From Ferruginibacter sp. (lineage in GTDB: Bacteria > Bacteroidota > Bacteroidia > Chitinophagales > Chitinophagaceae): a stretch of 8,194 nt of DNA. Every line of letters starts with the position of its first letter. The first letter of the stretch is position 1. The stretch is from positions 1-8,194 of the forward strand of contig JANXTN010000067.1 of NCBI GenBank assembly GCA_025352435.1. The letters run 5' to 3'. The notes below the pieces were generated by a model, which ran no database searches, had not been told where the DNA came from, and saw only the letters and a list, made by a program, of their open reading frames with translations. The position numbers and the translations under genes were made by a program. This document shows, one piece after another, positions 1 through 6,995 of the stretch.

Positions 1-47
1 TCATAAAACAATAAACGCAAATATCTTACTTCAATATTTTAGAAATT

Positions 48-77
48 AAAAAACCTCCACTTTAAAAGAGGAGGCTT
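48..77 (-). terminator. Intrinsic terminator of the 135-residue protein gene
   Basis: Read on the minus strand, AAGCCTCC (77-70) pairs with GGAGGTTT (58-51), giving an 8-bp stem with one G-U pair. The 11-nt loop has some internal pairing. The stem runs straight into a T-tract at 53-48. It begins about 20 bp after the stop codon of the minus-strand gene ending at 97, as expected for a Rho-independent terminator. On the plus strand the run would be A, so it is directional. The remaining left edge (1-47) shows no supportable gene. Confidence 0.8.
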
Positions 78-96
78 GTAAAGATTTTATAGAGTA

Positions 97-504
97 TTAA
101 TCGAACGAGCCTGCATTCAAAAAAACTTTTGTCATTTCAAAAAAATGATTTTGAAAAACATGGAGAGGAATCGGTTCTATAAAATGTCGTTGTTCATCTC
201 TATACCAGATTTCCATTCGGCTAAAATCACCTTCTTTTGGAATAAGCATTCTAAATGCTCCTTTTAAATATTTAATTGTACCATCTTCTTTGACTTCTTT
301 ACGAAATTTAAAATTTGTCAGTTCTTTTTCGTTTAATTCAATCGGTGTCAGTTGTTCTGTCTGAAACCAAAAACTTTGCGCACCGGTATTTACACAAACC
401 TGCTTTTCGGTGTTATTTAAATTTTCAATTTCACCTCTTCTAATATCGCCATCCGCATTTGCTATCACGTGTCCGCCTTTTTTTAGTTCGCTGTATTTTA
501 TCAT
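97..504 (-). CDS. Conserved-looking hypothetical protein, 135 residues
   Basis: I cannot assign a function. The product is soluble, with no signal peptide or membrane segment. Residues 8-53 look like a small beta-barrel: KGGHVIANADGD, then RRGEI, an alternating hydrophobic stretch QVCVNTG, and FWF. PIELNEKEL (54-62) and a phenylalanine at 67 follow. The second half contains KGAFRMLIPKEGDF (81-94), EIWYRDEQRH (98-107) and PLHVFQNHFFEMTKVFL (113-129). From memory, the layout 'PIxL...L...F' followed by a C-terminal 'VHxLQNxY'-like segment resembles small Bacteroidota proteins often found in phage or prophage regions; this is inference. ATG at 504-502 is the natural start: upstream is A/T-rich without a Shine-Dalgarno sequence, as at the other genes here. 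It has its own terminator and is divergent from thrA, so it is probably monocistronic. Confidence 0.8.
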   Translation of the reverse strand: MIKYSELKKGGHVIANADGDIRRGEIENLNNTEKQVCVNTGAQSFWFQTEQLTPIELNEKELTNFKFRKEVKEDGTIKYLKGAFRMLIPKEGDFSRMEIWYRDEQRHFIEPIPLHVFQNHFFEMTKVFLNAGSFD

Positions 505-604
505 AATTAAATTGATTATAAAAACAAATTAAGGAAAAAATAATCACAAGGCAGTAATTTAAAATATTACGTCGGATCTTCTAAATAAAAAATTTCTTAT
601 ATTC

Positions 605-662
605 GGTTTAAATGATATAAAAGATATTTTATTATTTTCATTTAGAAACCACCTGCTTTTTT
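605..662 (+). promoter_or_regulatory. Stem-loop plus T-run in the thrA leader (possible attenuator)
   Basis: GGTTT (605-609) pairs with AAACC (646-650). After a 2-nt bulge, AAATGA (610-615) pairs with TCATTT (638-643). After an internal loop, ATAAAA (617-622) pairs with TTTTAT (627-632) around a GATA tetraloop. That is 17 potential pairs in 46 nt. Six nucleotides later comes a run of six T (657-662). This could be an attenuator or terminator ahead of thrA, but most pairs are A-T and the T-run is not directly against the stem. The pairing is seen in the sequence; the function is inferred. Confidence 0.35.
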
Positions 663-667
663 ATTGA

Positions 668-707
668 TTGCAAAATACTTACACAAATACCACTGCTCAG
701 TAAGTAT
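668..707 (+). promoter_or_regulatory. Hairpin and Thr-rich mini reading frame before thrA
   Basis: ATACTTAC (675-682) and GTAAGTAT (700-707) form a perfect 8-bp inverted repeat with a 17-nt loop. The loop holds ACA AAT ACC ACT in one frame. That frame runs from a TTG at 668 to a TAA at 701-703 and reads MQNTYTNTTAQ, with four threonines in eleven residues. Its stop lies in the 3' arm of the hairpin. Amino-acid operons can be controlled by leader peptides rich in the end product, so this is suggestive. The only available start is TTG with no evident ribosome-binding site, so it may be chance. Confidence 0.25.
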
Positions 708-772
708 GACCTGCGTAAAATCCAATTGGACAAGAGGTTTAAGTTTCATCTTTAAAAATATAATTAATCTAC

Positions 773-3223
773 ATGCAGGTATTAAAATTTGGAGGAAGTT
801 CTGTCGCAAATGCAGAAAATATAAAAAAGGTTATGGCAATTATTAGCCGTGACAACACAAAAAAAACAATTGTGGTTTCTGCATTTGGTGGCATTACAGA
901 CTTATTGCTTCAAGCTGCATTTATGGCCGAAAAGAGTGATGAGAAATTCAAAGAGTTGCTTCAAAAAATTGAAGATCGTCATTTAGAAGCTGCACAAAAA
1001 CTTATTCCAATACAACAACAGAGTAGTATACTAAGTCTTGTAAAAAAAGTTTGCAACGATTTAGAAGACATTTGTAACGGAGTTTATTTATTAAGTGAAT
1101 GTTCAGCACGTACAAAAGATAAAATTGTAAGTTTCGGAGAGCTATTATCCTCCCAAATAATTGCCGCGGCTTTAAATAATAATCAAATAAAATCCAAATG
1201 GATTGATGCAAGAAAGCTCATAATAACCAATGGGAATTTTGGAATGGCAGCAGTTGATTTTAAAAGTACAAACAGGGCCATACAAAAATATTTTGAAGAA
1301 AATAATGGAAACCTGTATGTGGTTCCCGGATTTATTGCTTCGTGCAAAAATAAAATTACAACAACACTCGGAAGAGGTGGTTCTGACTATACTGCTGCTA
1401 TTTTTGCTGCCGCAATAAATGCTACTTTATTCGAAATTTGGACAGATGTATCGGGAATGATGACTGCAGATCCACGAATAGTGATCAATGTAAAACACAT
1501 CCCTGAGATATCTTATCAAGAAGCAATGGAATTGTCACACTTCGGTGCCAAAGTTATTTACCCGCCCACCATTCAACCAGTAATGAATAAAAACATTCCT
1601 GTTTGGATAAAAAATACTTTTGCACCGAACGACATAGGAACCATTATTAAAAATGAAGTGGCGGAAAACCACTCCCCCATCAGAGGTATTTCCAGCATAA
1701 ATAATCTTGTTTTAATAAGCCTGGAAGGTGGTGGCATGGTGGGTATTCCCGGATTTTCAAAGAGATTATTTGAAGCTTTGGCTAACGCAACCATCAATGT
1801 GATATTGATTACGCAGGCATCATCTGAGCATTCTATATGTGTAGGGATTGAAGAAACTTTTTGCGACAAAGCGAAAGCTACTGTAGACGGCGCTTTTGAA
1901 CATGAAATTAATATTGGTCAGGTGCAACCATTGCTGGTTGAAAAGCATTTATCCATCATCGCAATTGTAGGTGATGGAATGAAAAATCATACCGGTATTA
2001 GTGGTAAAATGTTTGGCGCCTTAGGAAGAAATGGTATTAATATAAGAGCAATTGCACAGGGCTCTTCCGAAAGAAATATTTCTACTGTTATTAATACGGA
2101 TGATGTAAAAAAAGCAATTAATATTTTACACGAAGTATTTTTTGAAACCGCTTATAAACAGGTAAATATATTCATTGCGGGTTTGGGTAATGTAGGCAAG
2201 AAACTCTTGCAACAGTTGAAATTGCAGGAACGTTTTTTATTAGAACAATACAAGCTTCAATTAAAAATTGTGGGCATTGCAAACAGCAAAAAAATGTTTT
2301 TTAATGAGGATGGAATTGATGCGGAAATATATAAAATAGCGTTGGAAAATGGAGTAACAATGAACATCCCAGAATTTCGTTTGCTCATACAACAGAAAAA
2401 TTTACGTAACAGTGTTTTTGTGGATGTTACAGCAAACGAAGAAATAACAACAATCTACAAAGACCTGTTACAAAAAAGTATATCTGTTGTCGCATGTAAT
2501 AAAGTAGCAGCATCATCAGCATATTCTAATTATAAGTTATTGAAAGATACTGCCACAGAATTTAATAGCCTTTACTTGTTTGAAACCAATGTAGGTGCAG
2601 GTTTGCCCATCATTGGCACATTGAATGATTTATTGCGCGGCGGCGATAAAATAAAAAAAATAGAAGCAGTATTGAGCGGTACATTAAATTTTGTTTTTAA
2701 TAATTACAATGGCGAAAAAAGTTTTGCATCCGTTGTAAGACAGGCACAGGAGGAAGGCTACACCGAACCCGATCCACGCTTAGATCTGAGTGGTACAGAC
2801 GTAATGAGGAAGATTATGATACTGGCCAGAGAAGCAGGCGAAGCAATAGAATTGACAGATATACAAAACAATTCTTTTATGCCTGCAAGCTGCATAACCG
2901 GAAGCGTAGAAGATTTTTATACCGCCATGGAAAAAGAAGAAGTACATTTTAAAAAAATATTTGATACTGCAAATGCTGCACGTAAAAAATTAAAATTTGT
3001 TGCTACTTATTTATCCGAGAGTACATCACAAAAAGCTATGGTTGGTTTGCAACAGGTAGATGAAAGAAGTGATTTTTATCATTTGTACGGCAAAGACAAT
3101 GCAGTAATGTTTTATACAGAACGTTATCCTGAGCAGCCGTTAGTAATTAAAGGTGCAGGCGCAGGCGCAGCGGTTACTGCATCCGGAGTGTTTGCAGATA
3201 TCATTAGGGCAGCGAGAATATAG
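773..3223 (+). CDS. thrA: Bifunctional aspartokinase / homoserine dehydrogenase
   Basis: A fused cytoplasmic enzyme catalysing the first step (aspartate to aspartyl phosphate) and the third step (aspartate semialdehyde to homoserine) of the threonine pathway. It has 816 residues, the usual length for the fusion. The kinase half starts with KFGGSS (5-10) and carries RTKDKIVSFGE (113-123), TLGRGGSDYTAA (198-209) and WTDVSGMMTADPR (223-235). Two ACT-type regulatory domains follow at about 310-460; the second contains GINIRAIAQGSSERNIS (421-437), typical of feedback-controlled aspartokinases. The dehydrogenase half has the nucleotide-binding GLGNVG (470-475), CNKVA (575-579), ETNVGAGLPIIGTL (604-617) and GYTEPDPRLDLSGTD (662-676). 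The ATG at 773 is chosen because KFGGSS follows at once, as in the family. Translation has no Shine-Dalgarno support; upstream is A/T-rich. Threonine inhibition of the product is likely from the ACT domains but inferred. It is first gene of a thrABC set. Confidence 0.97.
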   Translation: MQVLKFGGSSVANAENIKKVMAIISRDNTKKTIVVSAFGGITDLLLQAAFMAEKSDEKFKELLQKIEDRHLEAAQKLIPIQQQSSILSLVKKVCNDLEDICNGVYLLSECSARTKDKIVSFGELLSSQIIAAALNNNQIKSKWIDARKLIITNGNFGMAAVDFKSTNRAIQKYFEENNGNLYVVPGFIASCKNKITTTLGRGGSDYTAAIFAAAINATLFEIWTDVSGMMTADPRIVINVKHIPEISYQEAMELSHFGAKVIYPPTIQPVMNKNIPVWIKNTFAPNDIGTIIKNEVAENHSPIRGISSINNLVLISLEGGGMVGIPGFSKRLFEALANATINVILITQASSEHSICVGIEETFCDKAKATVDGAFEHEINIGQVQPLLVEKHLSIIAIVGDGMKNHTGISGKMFGALGRNGINIRAIAQGSSERNISTVINTDDVKKAINILHEVFFETAYKQVNIFIAGLGNVGKKLLQQLKLQERFLLEQYKLQLKIVGIANSKKMFFNEDGIDAEIYKIALENGVTMNIPEFRLLIQQKNLRNSVFVDVTANEEITTIYKDLLQKSISVVACNKVAASSAYSNYKLLKDTATEFNSLYLFETNVGAGLPIIGTLNDLLRGGDKIKKIEAVLSGTLNFVFNNYNGEKSFASVVRQAQEEGYTEPDPRLDLSGTDVMRKIMILAREAGEAIELTDIQNNSFMPASCITGSVEDFYTAMEKEEVHFKKIFDTANAARKKLKFVATYLSESTSQKAMVGLQQVDERSDFYHLYGKDNAVMFYTERYPEQPLVIKGAGAGAAVTASGVFADIIRAARI

Positions 3224-3228
3224 AAGTT

Positions 3229-3456
3229 CACCGCAAAGACCCAAAGGCGCTATTGCCTTCGCTGTTGTTGTCTAGATAATTTGCCGCAGAGATGGTGAGT
3301 TAAAGGAGTTTTCGCAGAGAAGGAAAACTCTCACACAACGTTTGCTTCTTAGCGGTTGAAATTTCGCTCGCAGATTTACACAGATTTTTCTTTGTGAAAC
3401 TTTGCAACTTAGAGTCCTTATGGTTAAAAAAATTGCGCCTTAGCGTCTTTGCGGTT
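3229..3456. repeat. Repeat element filling the thrA-thrB gap, bounded by inverted ends
   Basis: The 247-bp gap is almost entirely repeat. Its left end (3229-3250, beginning CACCGCAAAGAC) and right end (3435-3456, GCGCCTTAGC followed by GTCTTTGCGG and TT) are inverted copies of each other, matching at 19 of 22 positions. A further diverged copy in the right-end orientation lies at 3389-3425. The internal part matches the reverse complement of the tandem units at 6996-7165. It includes CCGCAGAG (3284-3291), CGCAGAG (3313-3319) and a perfect 7-bp hairpin, GAGTTTT (3306-3312) with AAAACTC (3324-3330). No coding frame is convincing. It may affect thrA/thrB coupling; that is inference. Confidence 0.8.
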
Positions 3457-3470
3457 TTAATAAAATTATT

Positions 3471-4400
3471 ATGAAGAAAATTAAAATTACTGCTCCTGCC
3501 ACCGTCGCCAATTTGGTTTGCGGTTTTGATATTTTGGGCATGGCACTAAACGATCCGAAGGATGAAATGCAACTTACTTTATTGGATGAGCCTGTCATTA
3601 ATATAAAGCATACAGATGATTATGGCTTGTCCGAAATACCTGAGCAAAATGTTGCTGGTGTTGCTTTGCATGCATTGATAGAAGCTTATCCCAAACCAAT
3701 TGGCTTTGATGTAAGGATTCACAAAACAATTATGCCAGGCAGTGGATTAGGTTCAAGTGCTGCGAGTTCTGCCGGCGCTGTAGTAGCAGCAAATAAATTA
3801 TTAGATGGTTATTTTACGAACGAACAATTGGTACAATTTGCAATGAATGGTGAAAAATTAGCCAGTGGAGTAAAGCATGCTGATAACATTTCACCATGCA
3901 TTTATGGTGGTGTTACACTAATTCGATCCATTCATCCTCTGGATATAATTCCATTGCATTCGCCGCCCATTTTTGTGACGGTTGTGCACCCACAGATAGA
4001 AGTAAAAACATCTGACTCTAGGCAAATCATACGCAAAGAAGTTGCATTAAAAGATGCCATAAAACAATGGGGCAATATTGCAGGCCTCGTCACAGGATTT
4101 TTAAAAGAAGATTATGATTTAATTGGTCGGTCGCTCGAAGATGTTATCATAGAACCAGTCCGTAGTATATTAATACCAGGCTTTGCTGATATTAAAAAAC
4201 AATGCAAAGAAGCAGGCGCAATGGGTGGCGGAATTTCCGGTTCAGGACCTTCGGTTTTTATGTTTAATAAAGATGAGAAAACGGCTAACGAAATAAAAAA
4301 TATTATGGAAAATGTGTACACAAAGTTGGGGGTGGATTTTAGGTGTTATGTTACTACCGTTAATAAGCAAGGAGTACAAATAATGACGAATGACAGATGA
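3471..4400 (+). CDS. thrB: Homoserine kinase
   Basis: Phosphorylates homoserine with ATP to O-phosphohomoserine, the substrate of ThrC. It is a GHMP-family kinase of 309 residues, near the usual length. The N-terminus, APATVANLVCGFDILGMAL (8-26), matches the family's substrate-binding opening. The ATP-binding glycine-rich loop is PGSGLGSSAASSAG (89-102). HADNISPCIYGG (136-147) and the C-terminal GAMGGGISGSGPS (249-261) are the other conserved blocks. ATG at 3471 follows an A/T-rich stretch without a Shine-Dalgarno sequence. The last residues (MTNDR) are encoded by GACGAATGACAGATGACGAA-type repeat DNA that continues into the gap, so the original stop may have been replaced. The gene lies 247 bp after thrA and 116 bp before thrC on the same strand; co-transcription is likely but not shown. 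Confidence 0.96.
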   Translation: MKKIKITAPATVANLVCGFDILGMALNDPKDEMQLTLLDEPVINIKHTDDYGLSEIPEQNVAGVALHALIEAYPKPIGFDVRIHKTIMPGSGLGSSAASSAGAVVAANKLLDGYFTNEQLVQFAMNGEKLASGVKHADNISPCIYGGVTLIRSIHPLDIIPLHSPPIFVTVVHPQIEVKTSDSRQIIRKEVALKDAIKQWGNIAGLVTGFLKEDYDLIGRSLEDVIIEPVRSILIPGFADIKKQCKEAGAMGGGISGSGPSVFMFNKDEKTANEIKNIMENVYTKLGVDFRCYVTTVNKQGVQIMTNDR

Positions 4401-4516
4401 CGAATTAAAAATTACGAATTACGAGTCGTTCCTTGTTTCGGTCTTTTGTCTTTTATCTTTTGTCTAAAATCTTCTGTTCCCATCTTGTATCTTGATATTA
4501 AAATCTGATATCTACT
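4381..4516. repeat. Short-period repeats in the thrB-thrC gap
   Basis: Two kinds of low-complexity repeat abut. At 4383-4423, variants of ATGACGAA/ATTACGAATT recur and include the end of thrB. At 4430-4495 the top strand is pyrimidine-rich: TCTTTTGTC occurs at 4442-4450 and 4456-4464, and ATCTTG occurs twice, 7 bp apart, at 4482-4494. From memory, similar tracts are common between Bacteroidota genes. No ribosome-binding site or promoter can be picked out before thrC. The gap seems to have grown by repeat expansion or insertion; that is inference. Confidence 0.65.
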
Positions 4517-5815
4517 ATGCTCTACTACAGTCTAAATAAAACCGCTCCTATTGAAGATTTTAAAACAGCTACCATTGCAGGACAGGCGCCGGACAAAGGT
4601 TTGTACTTTCCGCAAAGCATACCGCAGGTAAGTCAAAAGATGCTTGATGATATTGAAAATTATTCCAACGCTGCTATTGCATACGATGTAATAAAACCAT
4701 TTGTTGGAGATGTCATTCCTGAAGATGTATTAAAAAATATTGTAGAAGAGACGGTGAATTTTAATATCCCTTTGGTGCAGCTTTCTGACAGTATTTATTC
4801 GTTGGAATTATTTCATGGGCCTACCCTGGCTTTTAAGGATGTAGGTGCAAGATTTATGAGTCGCTGTCTGGGTTATTTCGCAAAAGAAAAAACTGAAAAA
4901 ATTGTAGTGCTCGTAGCAACATCTGGTGATACCGGTGGTGCAGTGGCTAATGGATTTTATGATGTGCCCGGCATTGAAGTGGTGATATTATATCCTTCGG
5001 GGAAAGTGAGCAGCGTACAAGAAAAACAACTGACGACACTTGGTAAAAACATACATGCCATAGAAGTAAACGGTAGCTTTGATGACTGCCAAAAAATGGT
5101 GAAGGAAACTTTTATGGATGAAGCATTGAAGAAAAAAGTTTTTCTTACTTCTGCCAATTCCATCAATGTTGCACGTTGGTTACCACAACAGTTTTATTAT
5201 TATTTTTTATGGAAACAATGGCAGGATAAAAACAACCATCCAACCACTGCTGTGCCGAGTGGTAATCTTGGAAATATTTGTGCAGGTTTACTGGCACAAA
5301 AAGCAGGCCTACCCATTAAACATTTTATTGCAGCATGCAATGCAAACGATACAGTTCCTGAGTTCTTTAATACAGGTATTTATAAACCTAAACCAGCCCT
5401 CGCTACCATCTCAAACGCAATGGACGTGGGCAACCCAAGCAATTTTGTAAGGATATTGGAAATGTTTGGGAGCGAAAATGCATTGAAAAACAGCCTAAGC
5501 AGTGTATCCATTACGGATGAAGCCACCGCAGAAACTTTGCTAAAAGTATTTAAGCAAAACAATTATTTACTGGACCCACACGGTGCCGTGGCATATACAG
5601 CTTTGCAAACTTACCTTGCCGGCAAACCAACTGAAAAAGGCGTTATTTTAGAAACCGCCCACCCCGTAAAATTTTATGACGTTATAGAACCGATTATCAA
5701 AGAGCCTGTACCAATCCCTGCAGCCATTGCTGCACAATTACAACTGGAGAAAAATAGTTTTAAAATGGAAGCTGATGGCAGGAAGTTGAGAGAGTGGCTG
5801 GTGGGGATGGGGTAA
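4517..5815 (+). CDS. thrC: Threonine synthase
   Basis: A pyridoxal-phosphate enzyme that converts O-phosphohomoserine to threonine and phosphate, the last step of the pathway. It has 432 residues, matching the longer class of threonine synthase (the E. coli and yeast type). The N-terminal domain has a typical GLYFPQSIP (28-36). The PLP-binding lysine should be K107 in HGPTLAFKDVGARF (100-113). VATSGDTGGAVANGF (133-147) and PSGNLGN (247-253) are the phosphate- and cofactor-binding blocks, and SANSINVARWLPQQ (212-225) is the conserved segment near the active site. The ATG at 4517 gives MLYYSLN, the normal family start. A GGATGG/CCATCC inverted repeat spans the stop codon (5805-5822), but no T-run adjoins it. 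It is the last gene of the thr set; the next gene lies 88 bp away and belongs to another process. Confidence 0.97.
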   Translation: MLYYSLNKTAPIEDFKTATIAGQAPDKGLYFPQSIPQVSQKMLDDIENYSNAAIAYDVIKPFVGDVIPEDVLKNIVEETVNFNIPLVQLSDSIYSLELFHGPTLAFKDVGARFMSRCLGYFAKEKTEKIVVLVATSGDTGGAVANGFYDVPGIEVVILYPSGKVSSVQEKQLTTLGKNIHAIEVNGSFDDCQKMVKETFMDEALKKKVFLTSANSINVARWLPQQFYYYFLWKQWQDKNNHPTTAVPSGNLGNICAGLLAQKAGLPIKHFIAACNANDTVPEFFNTGIYKPKPALATISNAMDVGNPSNFVRILEMFGSENALKNSLSSVSITDEATAETLLKVFKQNNYLLDPHGAVAYTALQTYLAGKPTEKGVILETAHPVKFYDVIEPIIKEPVPIPAAIAAQLQLEKNSFKMEADGRKLREWLVGMG

Positions 5816-5903
5816 GCCATCCAATAATAAAATACATCCATCTGTGATTTTTTCCGATTCTTGTACACTAATAAGATAACGAACCCAAATTGATAAAAAC
5901 TTA

Positions 5904-6395
5904 GTGGATAAGAAAGAACGATTTATTGCTGCGATAAAAGAAAATGAAGGTTTTATTTATAAGATAGCAGCTGTTTACACAAATAATACAGAAGATAAAA
6001 ATGATCTGGTACAAGAAATTATTTACCAGCTGTGGAAATCGCTTGACAGTTTCAATCAGCAATCAAGCCTGAATACTTGGATGTACAGAGTGGCATTGAA
6101 CGTGGCTATTTTTCAATTGAAGGTTTCTAAAAAGAGTATTTCCATTATTCCCATTGATGAGCAGATTACTAATTACCAAGAAAAAGATGACAGCGATAAT
6201 GATGAAAGGTGGAAAATATTCCGGGAACAGATTGATACTTTAAACCTGCTTGATAAAGGTATTGTGTTGCTGTATTTAGATAATAAAAGTTATGAAGAAA
6301 TTGCAGCAATTGTGGGGATTACCAAAACAAATGTGGCTACTAAGCTATCAAGAATAAAAGAAAAAATAAAAACTAAAATTCATAAAAACTTATAA
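5904..6395 (+). CDS. ECF-type RNA polymerase sigma factor
   Basis: A 163-residue sigma-70 family protein with only regions 2 and 4, hence extracytoplasmic-function type, directing RNA polymerase to a small promoter set. Region 2 covers about 10-75, with DLVQEIIYQLWKSLDSF (34-50) for core binding and NTWMYRVALNVAI (57-69) for promoter contact. An acidic linker (DEQITNYQEKDDSDNDE, 85-101) follows. Region 4 covers about 108-157, with the helix-turn-helix YEEIAAIVGITKTNVATKLS (130-149). The start is GTG at 5904: it is the only standard start codon upstream of the conserved region in the open frame, which is closed by TAA at 5877. An ATT at 5889 would be the only alternative. The stop lies 2 bp before the next gene's ATG, so the two are surely one transcript. 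The target genes and the signal cannot be read from the window. Confidence 0.92.
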   Translation: MDKKERFIAAIKENEGFIYKIAAVYTNNTEDKNDLVQEIIYQLWKSLDSFNQQSSLNTWMYRVALNVAIFQLKVSKKSISIIPIDEQITNYQEKDDSDNDERWKIFREQIDTLNLLDKGIVLLYLDNKSYEEIAAIVGITKTNVATKLSRIKEKIKTKIHKNL

Positions 6396-6397
6396 CA

Positions 6398-6988
6398 ATG
6401 GAACTGGACGATTTAAAAAGCACCTGGCAGAATGAAGGCAATACTGCTACACAAAACAATTTAACCACTTTAATGATTAATAATATGACACAGGAAAAAT
6501 ACAATTCAAAAATAAAAAAAATCAGACTTCCTGAAATTATTGGGAGCAGCATTTGTGTAATAGCTGCGGGATTTATTGCACTAAATTTTAATAGACTTGA
6601 TACAATTGTTTTACAGGGAATAGGTGTGGCCTCCATCATAATATTATTGATCATTTCCGTATTGAGTGTTTTAATTTTACAACGCCTAAACCTTAAAATA
6701 GATTTAAACAAACCCTATGCGGAAACACTTAAAATATTTGCAACACAAAGACTTGCATTTTATAAACTGCAAAAAGTAAACATCATTTTATGCTATTTGC
6801 TCTTAGTTACTATTATTGTTTTGCTGCCTAAATTATTCGGAAATAAAGATATTACTGAATACAAATATTTCTGGTTATCAACTTTTACTACAGGGTATAT
6901 CGTTTTGTTTTTTCTTTCAAAATTTGTTTCGAAGTATTATAGAAAGACATTGCAGCAATCGGAGGAATTATTGAAGGAATTGGCGTAA
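6398..6988 (+). CDS. Four-helix membrane protein, possible regulator of the sigma factor
   Basis: A 196-residue protein beginning MELDDLKSTWQ, an opening I recall from small Bacteroidota membrane proteins encoded next to ECF sigma factors. A soluble, polar N-terminus (1-43) precedes four predicted membrane helices at about 44-63, 70-95, 126-145 and 157-178, and the protein ends in a charged tail. There is no visible zinc-binding anti-sigma motif (HxxxCxxC) and no large periplasmic domain. The N-terminus would sit in the cytoplasm if it contacts the sigma factor. Evidence for that role is the 2-bp spacing after the sigma gene and the general rule that an ECF factor and its antagonist are co-encoded; direct function is unknown. 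Confidence is high for the gene and low for the anti-sigma role. Confidence 0.85.
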   Translation: MELDDLKSTWQNEGNTATQNNLTTLMINNMTQEKYNSKIKKIRLPEIIGSSICVIAAGFIALNFNRLDTIVLQGIGVASIIILLIISVLSVLILQRLNLKIDLNKPYAETLKIFATQRLAFYKLQKVNIILCYLLLVTIIVLLPKLFGNKDITEYKYFWLSTFTTGYIVLFFLSKFVSKYYRKTLQQSEELLKELA

Positions 6989-6995
6989 TGATTTG

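Noticed and set aside
721..730. Perfect 10-bp palindrome TCCAATTGGA upstream of thrA, as an operator
   Set aside because: Several 10-bp palindromes are expected by chance in a window this long, and nothing else marks this one as a binding site.
740..747. TAAGTTTC as a Bacteroidota -7 box (TAnnTTTG) for thrA
   Set aside because: It matches 7 of 8 bases, but no TTTG-type -33 box lies at proper spacing. The nearest TTG (726-728) is too close.
664..846. 60-codon plus-strand frame from TTG overlapping the thrA start
   Set aside because: It overlaps the well-supported thrA start in another frame, has a weak start codon and shows no recognisable protein features.
1573..1869. Minus-strand frame inside thrA, and similar opposite-strand frames inside thrB, thrC, the membrane-protein gene and hmgA
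   Set aside because: All lie entirely, or almost so, within strongly conserved genes on the other strand or in another frame and show no family motifs of their own.
5805..5822. GGATGG/CCATCC hairpin across the thrC stop as a terminator
   Set aside because: The stem is 6 bp and is followed by an A-rich stretch. The nearest T-run (5848-5853) is about 25 nt away, so it is not a usual intrinsic terminator.
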